A DNA stretch of 64,000 bases, from NCBI GenBank assembly GCA_046349935.1, contig JAXMBK010000019.1:1-64000 (forward strand), written 5' to 3'. The position numbers were made by a program, and so were the translations under genes. The notes beneath the pieces were generated by a model. It ran no database searches. It was given only the letters and a program-made list of their open reading frames with translations, and was not told the origin of the DNA. How positions within the stretch are numbered: the stretch's first letter is position 1; each line of letters opens with the position of its first letter. The stretch is from CAIXSC01 sp046349935. GTDB lineage: Bacteria > Planctomycetota > Planctomycetia > Pirellulales > Pirellulaceae. Positions 17,982 to 25,883 of the stretch are shown one piece after another.

Positions 17982-18758
17982 TTACAGCGGACCGCTGATC
18001 CCGCCGTCTTTACGCACTCGCCAGAAGTGGATGGCGATGAGCAGCGAAGCGGCCAACGGGATGGCGATGCAGTGCAAAACGTAAAAACGGTTCAGCGTTT
18101 CTTCGCCGACGAACCGAGCCCCAAGCAAGCCGAAGCGGGCGTCGGACGCGTTCGTAATCATGTCGATGCCGTCGATCGTCAACAGCGAGGCGCCGGGACC
18201 TTCGTGACCCAACACGGGGTGAGCGCGAGCCATATTCGAACCGACCGTGATCGCCCAGATCGCCAATTGATCCCACGGCAGCAGGTAGCCCGTGAAGGAC
18301 AACAACAGCGTCAGCAGCAGCAGGATCACGCCGATCACCCAGTTGAACTCGCGCGGCGGCTTATAGCTGCCCGTGAGAAACACGCGGTACATATGCAGCC
18401 ACACCGTGATGACCATCGCGTGAGCGCCCCAGCGATGGATTTCGCGGAGGATGCCCAGCGACGCCACGTCGCGCAGCGCCGTAATGTCGTTGAAGGCGTG
18501 CTCGAGCGTCGGCCGGTAGTAGAACATGAGCAGCACGCCGGTGACCGTTTCCGCCAAAAAGAGGAAAAACGTCACGCCGCCCATGCACCACGTGTAACTC
18601 AACGCGATCCCCTGCTTCTTGACCGACACCGGATGCAGGTGCAGGAAGAAGTTCGTGAGCATCACGACGATCCGGTTGCGGCGATCAACCGGCATCGGAT
18701 GCCGGAAGATGCTCTTCCAGATTTGCGACTCACGGATGATTTCGCTCAAGGATTGCAT
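17982..18758 (-). CDS. petB: cytochrome b6-type protein (cytochrome b N-terminal domain)
   Basis: A 258-residue four-helix cytochrome b. Heme-b ligands are H108 and H122 (14 apart) in IHRWGAHAMVITVWLHMYR, and H229 and H244 (15 apart) in VLHCIAIPLAASLLIAIHF; the 15 spacing is of b6f type. The C-terminus RKDGGISGPL closely matches cytochrome b6. Cys58 in TWCMGGVTFF aligns with Cys35 of b6, which binds the extra heme cn covalently. It follows the Rieske gene by 117 bases and precedes the subunit-IV-like gene, the split arrangement of b6f complexes. The motifs are seen directly; the presence of heme cn is inferred. Confidence 0.93.
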   Translation of the reverse strand: MQSLSEIIRESQIWKSIFRHPMPVDRRNRIVVMLTNFFLHLHPVSVKKQGIALSYTWCMGGVTFFLFLAETVTGVLLMFYYRPTLEHAFNDITALRDVASLGILREIHRWGAHAMVITVWLHMYRVFLTGSYKPPREFNWVIGVILLLLTLLLSFTGYLLPWDQLAIWAITVGSNMARAHPVLGHEGPGASLLTIDGIDMITNASDARFGLLGARFVGEETLNRFYVLHCIAIPLAASLLIAIHFWRVRKDGGISGPL

Positions 18759-18875
18759 GCTTCAATTTCCCGATCGCTATGAGACCCGCCCAGTTAGACG
18801 CGGCACGTTCCGACCCAGTGCGTTCCAATCCAGCTTCTTCTCACTCAGTGCGCCAGTCGGCCGGCGCAACTCGAC

Positions 18876-19988
18876 TCAGCTCGGCACAAACGACGAAACG
18901 TCTTTCCATTGCCCCGTTTCCTCGTGGAACACGCGGCTCTTGTCCACTTCCAATTGCCCGTCGTCCGAGACGCGAATGGCGTAACGTTCGAGCGGCCGCG
19001 GGGCCGGACCTTCAAAGTTCACGCCGTCCTTATAAAAACCGCTGCCGTGGCAGGGGCACTTGAACTTCTGTTCCGCCTCAAGCCAGTTCGGGGTGCAGCC
19101 CAGGTGGGTGCAGACCGTCTTGAGGGCGAAGATCTGTCGCTGGCCTTCATATTCGTGCTTGACGATCCAGACGCCGAATTGCGCTTTGAAGCGTTCGTCG
19201 ACCTGTCCCGGCGCCAACGTGTCCGGAAAACCAACTTTGAATTTGGTCGGCGGCTCGGTCAGCACATTCGGGAAGAGGTAACGCGCCAAGCCGAGCACCC
19301 AGAGGATGTGGGTGACGGCGAGCGACGAAAAGCCCAAAGCAAGCGACGAACCGACGACGAGGGAGCTGACCGACCCGAAAAATCCGCGTCGCGACTCGCC
19401 CTTCGCCCCTTTGCCCGCCTTGGCGGCCGGCTTGGGCTGAGCGTAGGCCGGCTTGGCCGGCATCGGCGGCGCTTCGGCCTTCTTCTTGACCGGCGGTTCG
19501 ACCCCTTTTTCCTTGGCTTCGGCCTTGGAGAGCGGCCCCGGTTTGCCGCCGCCGCGGGCCGCAGCCAGGATGCTGGCCGTATCGAGCGCCGGCGACTTGG
19601 CGGCCGGCGCCCCTTCCGCCGCCTTCGGCTTCGGGGCCGGTTTGGCGGCCGCCGGTTTCTCCGCGGCCGGAGCGGCCGGCTTGTCCGCCGTCGGCTCGGC
19701 CGCCGGCGGTGCGCCGGCCGGTTTGGCTTTGTCGCCTCGAGCGGCCGCGAGGATGTCGGCGACGCTCATCGCCCCTGGCTTGCCTCCGGCCGGTTTGGCC
19801 GCTGGCTTTGCCGCAGGCGTCTCGCTCGCCGGCGTCGATTCGGCCGGTGCTGCGCTGGCGGCCGGCGCTTCGCTCGCGGGCGGCGCTTCGCTCGCGGGCG
19901 GCGTCGGTGCAGGCGCGGCCCCGCCCGCCTTCTGCGCGCGGGCGGCAGCCAGGATGTCTTGGACCGACATTTTCTTGTTGTCAGCCAT
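18876..19988 (-). CDS. Rieske [2Fe-2S] protein with a long repeat-bearing N-terminal extension
   Basis: A 370-residue Rieske subunit. The iron-sulfur ligands are in CTHLGC (293-298) and CPCHGSGF (311-318). A Tat-like signal (ESRRGFFGSVSSL, about 198-210) precedes the single membrane helix (about 209-238). Unusually, about 195 residues lie before it, very rich in Ala, Pro and Lys, with the same motif three times: DILAAAR at 11-17, DILAAAR at 78-84 and SILAAAR at 139-145. If the helix is oriented as in other Rieske proteins, this extension stays in the cytoplasm. ATG 19988 is chosen because it begins the first repeat block (MADNKKMSVQ). It is the first gene of the respiratory operon. Confidence 0.93.
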   Translation of the reverse strand: MADNKKMSVQDILAAARAQKAGGAAPAPTPPASEAPPASEAPAASAAPAESTPASETPAAKPAAKPAGGKPGAMSVADILAAARGDKAKPAGAPPAAEPTADKPAAPAAEKPAAAKPAPKPKAAEGAPAAKSPALDTASILAAARGGGKPGPLSKAEAKEKGVEPPVKKKAEAPPMPAKPAYAQPKPAAKAGKGAKGESRRGFFGSVSSLVVGSSLALGFSSLAVTHILWVLGLARYLFPNVLTEPPTKFKVGFPDTLAPGQVDERFKAQFGVWIVKHEYEGQRQIFALKTVCTHLGCTPNWLEAEQKFKCPCHGSGFYKDGVNFEGPAPRPLERYAIRVSDDGQLEVDKSRVFHEETGQWKDVSSFVPS

Positions 19989-20186
19989 GTTCGCGATTGC
20001 TCGTTGAGGGCCAGAGGTTCGAACGGAAGTCGTCCCGCGACGAAACGACGCTCGGATCAAGTTTCACGACCGCGCAAGAATCCCGACCCGCTCGACCAAG
20101 CCGAACAGGCGGTAAATACGCCGAAAAGAACGATCGCAACGGCAGTAGCACGCAGTCAAAGGCGAGCGAAAGAGGGGACGCGATAG

Positions 20187-20206
20187 TTTGTGATATTTTT
20201 CACAAA
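20187..20206. promoter_or_regulatory. perfect CRP/FNR-family-like operator palindrome
   Basis: TTTGTGA-N6-TCACAAA, a perfect 7+6+7 inverted repeat containing the CRP half-sites TGTGA and TCACA. It lies just downstream of the predicted start of the Rieske-operon transcript (about +6 to +25), where a bound regulator would block transcription, and about 188 bases upstream of purD. Family-level recognition is by pattern only; the regulator is not encoded in the window. An RNA hairpin of the same sequence is the main alternative. Confidence 0.6.
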
Positions 20207-20218
20207 CCTAACGTCAAT

Positions 20219-20248
20219 GTTGTAGTCGAGGAAGCTCCCCGGTGTCAA
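20219..20248 (-). promoter_or_regulatory. sigma-70-type promoter of the respiratory operon
   Basis: Reading the minus strand, a consensus -35 TTGACA (20248-20243) is separated by 18 bases from a -10 TACAAC (20224-20219, four of six matches). Transcription would start near 20212, leaving a leader of about 220 bases before the Rieske ATG. No other promoter of this quality is seen in the 20-kb operon. Confidence 0.55.
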
Positions 20249-20393
20249 CTCCCAGGATTGCCCAATCCAAACGTCTGCGAGGTACCCCTGCCGACTCGAA
20301 CAGCCTTCCCCTACAATCCCAGCCTTCGAGGAACGGCGGTTGCGAGCCGCGATTCGGTCCGATTTCTTGCTCGCGGGGTAGGATAATCAACCC

Positions 20394-21683
20394 ATGAACG
20401 TTTTGGTAGTTGGCAACGGCGGTCGAGAACACGCTTTGGCGTGGAAGCTGAAGCGCAGTTCTCGGGTGGAGCGCGTGTTCGTGGCGCCAGGGAACGCCGG
20501 CACGGCGATCGACGCCGAAAACGTCTCCATCTCGCCCCAAGATATCGGCGCGCTGATCAAGTTCGCCAAAGAAAATCGCGTGGGACTCACCGTGATCGGC
20601 CCCGAGCAGCCGCTGGTCGACGGCATTGTCGACGCGTTTGACAAAGCCGGCCTCAAGGTTTTCGGCCCCTCCGCCTCCGCCGCCCAATTGGAAGGCTCGA
20701 AAGTCTTCTGCAAGAACCTGCTACGCGTCGCCGACGTTCCCTCCGCCGACTATCAAGTCTTTCGCGATCCCGATTCGGCTGTGCGTTACTTAAACGAGAG
20801 GTTCCCAGACCCCGACGAGCCGGTGCCGCTCGTGATCAAGGCGGATGGGCTCGCCGCCGGCAAAGGCGTCACCGTGTGCAAGTCGCGTCCCGAGGCGCTC
20901 GACGCGATCGACCGCATCATGCGGCAGCGCGAATTCGGCGCGGCGGGCGAGGCGATCGTCGTCGAGGAGCGGCTGGACGGGCAAGAAGCCAGCATCTTGG
21001 CGATCACCGATGGTCGCACCCTCGTCACGCTCCCAGCCGCGCAAGACCATAAAGCAGCCTACGACGGCGATTTGGGGCCCAACACGGGCGGCATGGGCGC
21101 CTATTGTCCCGCGCCGTTGGTCTCCGCTGAGCAGATGTCGTGGATCGAAGAGCACATCCTGGTGCCGACCGTCCATACCATGAAGCGGTCGCGGCATCCG
21201 TTCCGCGGCGTGCTCTACGCGGGCTTGATGATGACGCATCAGGGACCCAAAGTGCTGGAGTACAACGTGCGGTTCGGCGATCCCGAGTGCCAGCCGTTGT
21301 TGATGCGCCTGCAAACCGACCTGCTCGATTTGTTGGAGGCGACCGTCGACGGCCGGCTGGAGGAAATTGAAGCACCGCGCTGGGACCCGCGTCCGGCGGT
21401 CTGCGTGGTGATGGCCAGCGAGGGGTACCCGGGGCCGTACGAGAACGGCCACGCCATCCGGGGGCTCGACGAAGCGGCTCGGCTGCCCGATGTGAAGGTC
21501 TTTCACGCGGGGACCAAGATGGGCGGCGGCGGCGAAGCGCTGACGCAGGGCGGGCGCGTCCTGGGCGTCACCGCGCTCGGCGATTCCATCGCCAAAGCCA
21601 AGTTGCAGGCCTACTCGGCCGTGAAATGCATTCGCTGGCCCGGCGCTTGGTGCCGCAAAGACATCTCGGACAAAGCACGCTAG
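20394..21683 (+). CDS. purD: phosphoribosylamine-glycine ligase (GAR synthetase)
   Basis: A 429-residue ATP-grasp enzyme that joins 5-phosphoribosylamine and glycine in purine synthesis. It starts with MNVLVVGNGGREHALAWKL, and the family segments GPEQPLVDGIVDAF, VIKADGLAAGKGVTVC, GEAIVVEERLDGQEASILA and PNTGGMGAYCPAPLV are all present. Length is normal. The ATG at 20394 has TAGGA about ten bases upstream. It stands alone here; purF lies 13 kb away on the other strand. Confidence 0.97.
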   Translation: MNVLVVGNGGREHALAWKLKRSSRVERVFVAPGNAGTAIDAENVSISPQDIGALIKFAKENRVGLTVIGPEQPLVDGIVDAFDKAGLKVFGPSASAAQLEGSKVFCKNLLRVADVPSADYQVFRDPDSAVRYLNERFPDPDEPVPLVIKADGLAAGKGVTVCKSRPEALDAIDRIMRQREFGAAGEAIVVEERLDGQEASILAITDGRTLVTLPAAQDHKAAYDGDLGPNTGGMGAYCPAPLVSAEQMSWIEEHILVPTVHTMKRSRHPFRGVLYAGLMMTHQGPKVLEYNVRFGDPECQPLLMRLQTDLLDLLEATVDGRLEEIEAPRWDPRPAVCVVMASEGYPGPYENGHAIRGLDEAARLPDVKVFHAGTKMGGGGEALTQGGRVLGVTALGDSIAKAKLQAYSAVKCIRWPGAWCRKDISDKAR

Positions 21684-21696
21684 GACGCGGGAGGCT

Positions 21697-21718
21697 GACG
21701 CCCGACAAGTCGGGCGTC
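21697..21718. terminator. hairpin between convergent purD and the NYN gene
   Basis: A perfect 10-base inverted repeat, GACGCCCGAC and GTCGGGCGTC, separated by two bases, lies between the two facing stop codons. There is no T-run on either side, so it is at best a bidirectional, Rho-assisted or weak terminator, or a dispersed palindromic repeat. Confidence 0.45.
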
Positions 21719-22226
21719 ACTCGGCGTCGCGCAAGCCGAATTCCCGCAGCCAACCAGCGACATCCTCGCGACTCAATCGTCCCTCGGGCTTCACGTCGGA
21801 CGCGTCGGCGGCCTGCGCTCGCGACCGCCGCTCCCGCAGCCGCTCGGCGTACCAGATCTCGCTATCCAAGTACGTTGCGCCGCGACGACGCGCCGCGCGC
21901 TGCACGCGATGGTCGCTCGACACGACGGTCAGTTGCCGCGGGTCGGTCGCTTGCTCGATCAGGTCCTCCAGCAAGGCGTCGGCGTCTTGCTTGTGTCGCG
22001 CGAAGCGGACTTGGATGCCGCGGTGTTTGAATGCTGCCGGCAAGCCGGGGGGCGCGTCGGCGGCGTCGAACACGATCGTGGTTCGTGCGGCGACGGCCGT
22101 CGGCACAACCTCCGCCAGGAAGTCCAGCAGCGCCAGCCGCGAGCTCTCGCCGCCGCGCGCGCCGCGGACTTCGCCGACGATGCCGGAGGCGAACAGCAGG
22201 TTGTAGCCGTCGATCAGCAGACGCAT
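21717..22226 (-). CDS. YacP-like NYN-domain ribonuclease
   Basis: A 169-residue protein starting MRLLIDGYNLLFASG, the hallmark of NYN/PIN-like nucleases. Further acidic positions follow: TIVFDAADAP, KQDADALLEDLI and TVVSSDHRVQRAAR, together the acidic cluster expected to bind metal. The YacP/Rae1 family cuts mRNA, in Rae1's case at the ribosome. The C-terminal tail (REDVAGWLREFGLRDAE) resembles a short helical extension. It faces purD and is divergent from the HpnN-like gene. Confidence 0.82.
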   Translation of the reverse strand: MRLLIDGYNLLFASGIVGEVRGARGGESSRLALLDFLAEVVPTAVAARTTIVFDAADAPPGLPAAFKHRGIQVRFARHKQDADALLEDLIEQATDPRQLTVVSSDHRVQRAARRRGATYLDSEIWYAERLRERRSRAQAADASDVKPEGRLSREDVAGWLREFGLRDAE

Positions 22227-22384
22227 GGCAACCGAGCTCAGGTGGAAAGCGAACCGGGCCTGTCATTCTGCCTGGAACGGCGGCGAACCGCGAGACGGCA
22301 TGCGGCGCGGTGCAATCGGTCTTTTCCCCAACCCGCCGCTCGACCTAGAATGCCGACTTCACCGCGGAAGGGAGGCCGCTCGAC

Positions 22385-25048
22385 ATGCACGACTCGCGAA
22401 TTGCGCAAGGACTCGAACGCCTGACGCGCGTCGTGTTGCGGCGGCGGACCGCCACGCTCGTGCTGTGCGCCGCGGCCGCACTGGTCGCAGTCTTCGTCGC
22501 CGTGCGCTGGATGGGGTTTCGCACGAGTCGCCTCGATCTGCTCAATCCCCACAGCGAATACAACCAGCGGTGGCTCGACTATTTGGCCGAATTCGGCGAC
22601 GGCGACGACGTGCTGGTGCTGATCGCGGGCCCCGAGCGCACCGAGATTGAACCGGCGCTGGAGGCGCTGGAAGCGGCGCTGGCGCGCGAGCCCCAGATGT
22701 TCGTCGATGTGCTGGCGCGGCGCAACCTGAGTCGTTTGCAGGCGAAGGGGCTGCATTTTGTGCCTGAACCCGAACTTCGGGCGCTCGCCGCCTACGTCGA
22801 TCAGCTCGCGCCGCTGGCCCAAGGCGATCCGGCCGCATTGTCGTTTTCGAAACGGTTGTCGGGGCCGGCGCTGGAGTCGCTGCGAAGCGATCCTCGCGCC
22901 GCGGCGGCGCTGAAGAACTGGTTTGCGTCGCTCGCAGACGCGCTGGAGGGGCGCGAGTTCCAGGCGCCGGCGGGGGCGGAACTGTCTCAGATCGCCGAAC
23001 GGATGCATGAGTTCGACGATCAGACGCTCGTAGTGGACGATGGTCGATTGGGGCTCTGTGCACTGCGTTTCGCCGAGCAGGAAACGCAATTGGTGCGCAA
23101 CGCGGTTCCGATTAAGCGACTGCGGGGAATCGTCCGCGAACTGCAGAGCGAGTTTCCGCGCGTGGAATTCGGGATCACCGGGATGCCGATCCTCGAGTTC
23201 GACGAAATGCAGACCAGTCAAAGCGACATGACGGTGGCAAGCGTGTTAAGCATCGTCGGCGTGGTGGTGCTGCTAAGCCTCGGTTACGGCAGCTGGCGCT
23301 ACGCCCTGCTGGCGGTCGCCACGCTGGTGATCGGCATGGCCTGGGCGTTTGGGTTCGTCACCGTGGCGGTGGGGCACTTGAACTTGTTGAGCGTCTCGTT
23401 TGCGGCCATCTTGATCGGGCTGGGGATCGACTTCGGCATTCACTACCTGGCTCGGTTTTGTCAGCTGCGCAGCGAAGGGCGGGCGACGGCCGCGTCGCTG
23501 ATCGAAACGGCCCGCTCGGTGGGCCCCGGCGTCATCACGGGGGCGGTAACGACCGCCTTTGCCTTCTTCGCCGCCGGTCTCACGGACTTCACAGGCGTCG
23601 CCGAATTGGGGGTCATCGCCGGCGGCGGCATCTTGGTCTGTCTCGCCTCGGCTCTGATCTTTCTCCCGCCGCTGGTGCTCGCGCTGGATAAACGTTGGCC
23701 GGTTCGCATGACGGGGTTGTCGCTGGGACTGGAGCCGCTGCTGGAACGCGTGGGGCGTCGCACCTGGTGGTTGATCGGCGGTACGGTGCTGCTGGTCGCG
23801 GTCGCCGCGCCCGGCGTCGCGCGGCTCCGCTATGACCACAACCTACTCAATCTGCAACCCAAGCACCTCGACAGCGTCGATTGGGAGCACGTGTTGCTCG
23901 GACAGTCGGATCGCAGCGTATGGTTCGCCGTCTCGATGGCCGATTCGCCGGAACAACTGCGAGACCTCAAGCGTCGTTTCGAAGCCTTGCCGGCCGTGGA
24001 GCGGACGGAGGAGATCGTCACGTTGTTCTCGGCCGGGTCGGAAGCGACGGAGCGGTTGGTGGAGTCGATCCAGGGGCGAATTGCGTCGGTCCCCAAGCGG
24101 CCGCCGCTGTTGCCGGCGGTGGAGATGGCCGATCTCTACGCCGATCTGGCGGGGGGCGGTCCCTGGTTGGCCTCGTTCGCCCAATCGGACGCCCAGTTTG
24201 CGGCGGTGTGGGAGCGGTTGCAGCGGCAGATGCAGACGCAGTCGCCGGCCGTGGTGTCGCAGCGGGTGAGCCGCTGGCGGCAGCGGATGGCAGAGGCGGC
24301 GGGCGAGCGGTTGCGGGACCTTGCACCGTTCGCCGGGAAGTCGCGACCGCAGATGGAAGACATCGAGTCGCCGCTGCGGCGTCGCTTTGTGGGGACGAGC
24401 GGCAAGCACCTGCTTCGCGTCTATGCCCGCGGAAGCATCTGGGACTTCGACGATTTACAGCGGTTTGTGGAGCAGGTGGAGCGGGTGGACGCGCGGGTGA
24501 CGGGGCATCCGATTCAAACCTTTTACGCGTCGCAGCAGATGCAGAAGAGCTTCCTGCATGCGGCGGCCTATGCGTTTTTCGCCGTGCTCATCGTCCTGAT
24601 GATCGACTTCCAGAGCTTGACGCATTCGCTATTGGCGTACCTTCCGCTGCTGTTGGGCATTTGGATCATGCTGGGGACGCTCGGATGGCTCGGCATTCCC
24701 TTCAATCCGGCGAACATGATCGTGTTGCCGTTGGTGTTGGGGATCGGCATCGACAACGGGGTGCATGTGGTGCACGACTGGCGTTCGCAGCCGCGCGGAG
24801 CGTTTCGGCTGCGGCCGTCGGTCGGAGCGGCCATGCTGTTATGTTCGTCGACGACGATGGTCGGTTTTTGCAGCATGATTTTTGCGAACCACCAGGGGTT
24901 GCGGACGTTGGGCCAAGTGCTGACGCTGGGGATCGCGTCCTGCCTGTTTACCTCGCTGGGATTTTTACCGGCGCTGTTGCAGGCATTTAATCGGCGTCCG
25001 GTGGAAACGCCGGCAGCGGCCCCGTTCGCCGAGGCGTCGGCGGGCTAG
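22385..25048 (+). CDS. HpnN-like RND/MMPL-family transporter
   Basis: An 887-residue protein with the two-fold RND layout. There is one N-terminal helix (about 27-43), a large periplasmic domain, five helices from about residue 280 (SDMTVASVLSIVGVVVLLSL onward), a second single helix near 458, a second periplasmic domain, and five final helices (from about 722). Conserved membrane segments are AAILIGLGIDFGIHYLARF and LPLVLGIGIDNGVHVVHDW. HpnN transports hopanoids to the outer membrane; here no hopanoid genes are near, so the substrate is open. GGGAGG lies 11-16 bases upstream of the ATG. Confidence 0.85.
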   Translation: MHDSRIAQGLERLTRVVLRRRTATLVLCAAAALVAVFVAVRWMGFRTSRLDLLNPHSEYNQRWLDYLAEFGDGDDVLVLIAGPERTEIEPALEALEAALAREPQMFVDVLARRNLSRLQAKGLHFVPEPELRALAAYVDQLAPLAQGDPAALSFSKRLSGPALESLRSDPRAAAALKNWFASLADALEGREFQAPAGAELSQIAERMHEFDDQTLVVDDGRLGLCALRFAEQETQLVRNAVPIKRLRGIVRELQSEFPRVEFGITGMPILEFDEMQTSQSDMTVASVLSIVGVVVLLSLGYGSWRYALLAVATLVIGMAWAFGFVTVAVGHLNLLSVSFAAILIGLGIDFGIHYLARFCQLRSEGRATAASLIETARSVGPGVITGAVTTAFAFFAAGLTDFTGVAELGVIAGGGILVCLASALIFLPPLVLALDKRWPVRMTGLSLGLEPLLERVGRRTWWLIGGTVLLVAVAAPGVARLRYDHNLLNLQPKHLDSVDWEHVLLGQSDRSVWFAVSMADSPEQLRDLKRRFEALPAVERTEEIVTLFSAGSEATERLVESIQGRIASVPKRPPLLPAVEMADLYADLAGGGPWLASFAQSDAQFAAVWERLQRQMQTQSPAVVSQRVSRWRQRMAEAAGERLRDLAPFAGKSRPQMEDIESPLRRRFVGTSGKHLLRVYARGSIWDFDDLQRFVEQVERVDARVTGHPIQTFYASQQMQKSFLHAAAYAFFAVLIVLMIDFQSLTHSLLAYLPLLLGIWIMLGTLGWLGIPFNPANMIVLPLVLGIGIDNGVHVVHDWRSQPRGAFRLRPSVGAAMLLCSSTTMVGFCSMIFANHQGLRTLGQVLTLGIASCLFTSLGFLPALLQAFNRRPVETPAAAPFAEASAG

Positions 25049-25163
25049 ATTGCCGGCGTCGAGTTCATCTTGGGGCGGATGTGGCTTTTCACGGCCCGCA
25101 CTTGTTGCTAAGGTAGTCCCTTCGTCGCGATAGGAATACGACACAGACTGGAGAATTACGCCC

Positions 25164-25262
25164 ATGGCGAAGCCGCATCGCAGCCACAAGAAGTCCAATC
25201 ATGGCAAGCGTCCCGCAAACTCGAAAGCGCGTCGGATGAAGCGCTGGAAGGTCAAGACCTAG
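25164..25262 (+). CDS. 32-residue very basic protein, possible ribosomal protein bL37-like
   Basis: ATG at 25164, with GGAGA nine to thirteen bases upstream, opens a 32-codon frame ending in TAG. The product begins MAKPHRSHKKSNHGKRP and continues with Ala/Lys/Arg/Trp; about half of its residues are Lys, Arg or His and there is only one acidic-like position. The NHGKRP core is reminiscent of the short actinobacterial ribosomal protein bL37, from memory, so a ribosomal role is a fair guess. It stands just before the FabZ-family gene. Other possibility: an unrelated nucleic-acid-binding peptide. Confidence 0.65.
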   Translation: MAKPHRSHKKSNHGKRPANSKARRMKRWKVKT

Positions 25263-25331
25263 TTCGACTTGCGGCTCCCGCGCGACTTCGCTCGGGAGGA
25301 TGAGCCAATCCCCCTCGGGAGGAACTCGGCG

Positions 25332-25868
25332 GTGCCCGCCAAAGACTTGCTGTTCGATCTCAACACGCTCGACCCCAATCACGTCGCCGCCGATCTGGAA
25401 GCGATCCGTCGCGTCAATGCGCAGCGGTTCGAAATGGAGCAGCTGACGGCCATTTCGTTGATCGACATGGAGCGAAAGGTCTGTATTGGCTACAAGGATG
25501 TTGGGCCGAATGAGTTCTGGGTGCGGGGCCACATGCCCGGTCGACCGCTCATGCCCGGCGTCGTCATGCTGGAAGCCGCCGCGCAATTGGCGAGCTACTT
25601 TTCGTTTCAGTTCCTGGACCTGACTCGCGAGAAGTCGATCATCGGATTCGGCGGGTTGGACGAGGTCAAGTTTCGCGACCCGGTGTTTCCGGGCGACCGG
25701 CTGTACTTGATCTGCAAGATGGAGCGCATGCGGCCGGGGAAGATGTTCGTCTGCCGCTTCCAAGGCGTCGTCCAGGGCGAAATCGCGGTCGAAGGCGTGC
25801 TCAAGGGGGTGGCGATTCCCGAATCGGCGCTTTCGGCTCACGCACGCGGGTCGGTTGCATCGCCCTAA
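25332..25868 (+). CDS. fabZ: FabZ-family 3-hydroxyacyl-ACP dehydratase
   Basis: A 178-residue hot-dog-fold protein. The active-site helix segment reads RGHMPGRPLMPGVVMLEAAAQ, giving catalytic His67 and Glu81 in the usual FabZ spacing, though HMPG replaces the common HFPG. It would dehydrate 3-hydroxyacyl-ACP in fatty acid synthesis. The start is GTG 25332, because GGGAGGA lies eight bases upstream; a TTG 21 codons earlier overlaps nothing but has no ribosome-binding site. The first 40 residues extend beyond the compact FabZ core. It could instead be a FabA/Z-like paralogue for a special lipid. Confidence 0.85.
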   Translation: MPAKDLLFDLNTLDPNHVAADLEAIRRVNAQRFEMEQLTAISLIDMERKVCIGYKDVGPNEFWVRGHMPGRPLMPGVVMLEAAAQLASYFSFQFLDLTREKSIIGFGGLDEVKFRDPVFPGDRLYLICKMERMRPGKMFVCRFQGVVQGEIAVEGVLKGVAIPESALSAHARGSVASP

Positions 25869-25883
25869 AGAAACGAGACAGCC

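Larger units (their letters stand above)
19989..20393. other. divergent intergenic region between the respiratory operon and purD
   Basis: About 405 bases without a gene. It holds the minus-strand promoter and the palindromic operator described separately, plus the 220-base leader of the Rieske gene. On the plus side only a ribosome-binding-like TAGGA before the purD ATG is visible; I see no convincing plus-strand promoter and no RNA gene. Confidence 0.6.
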
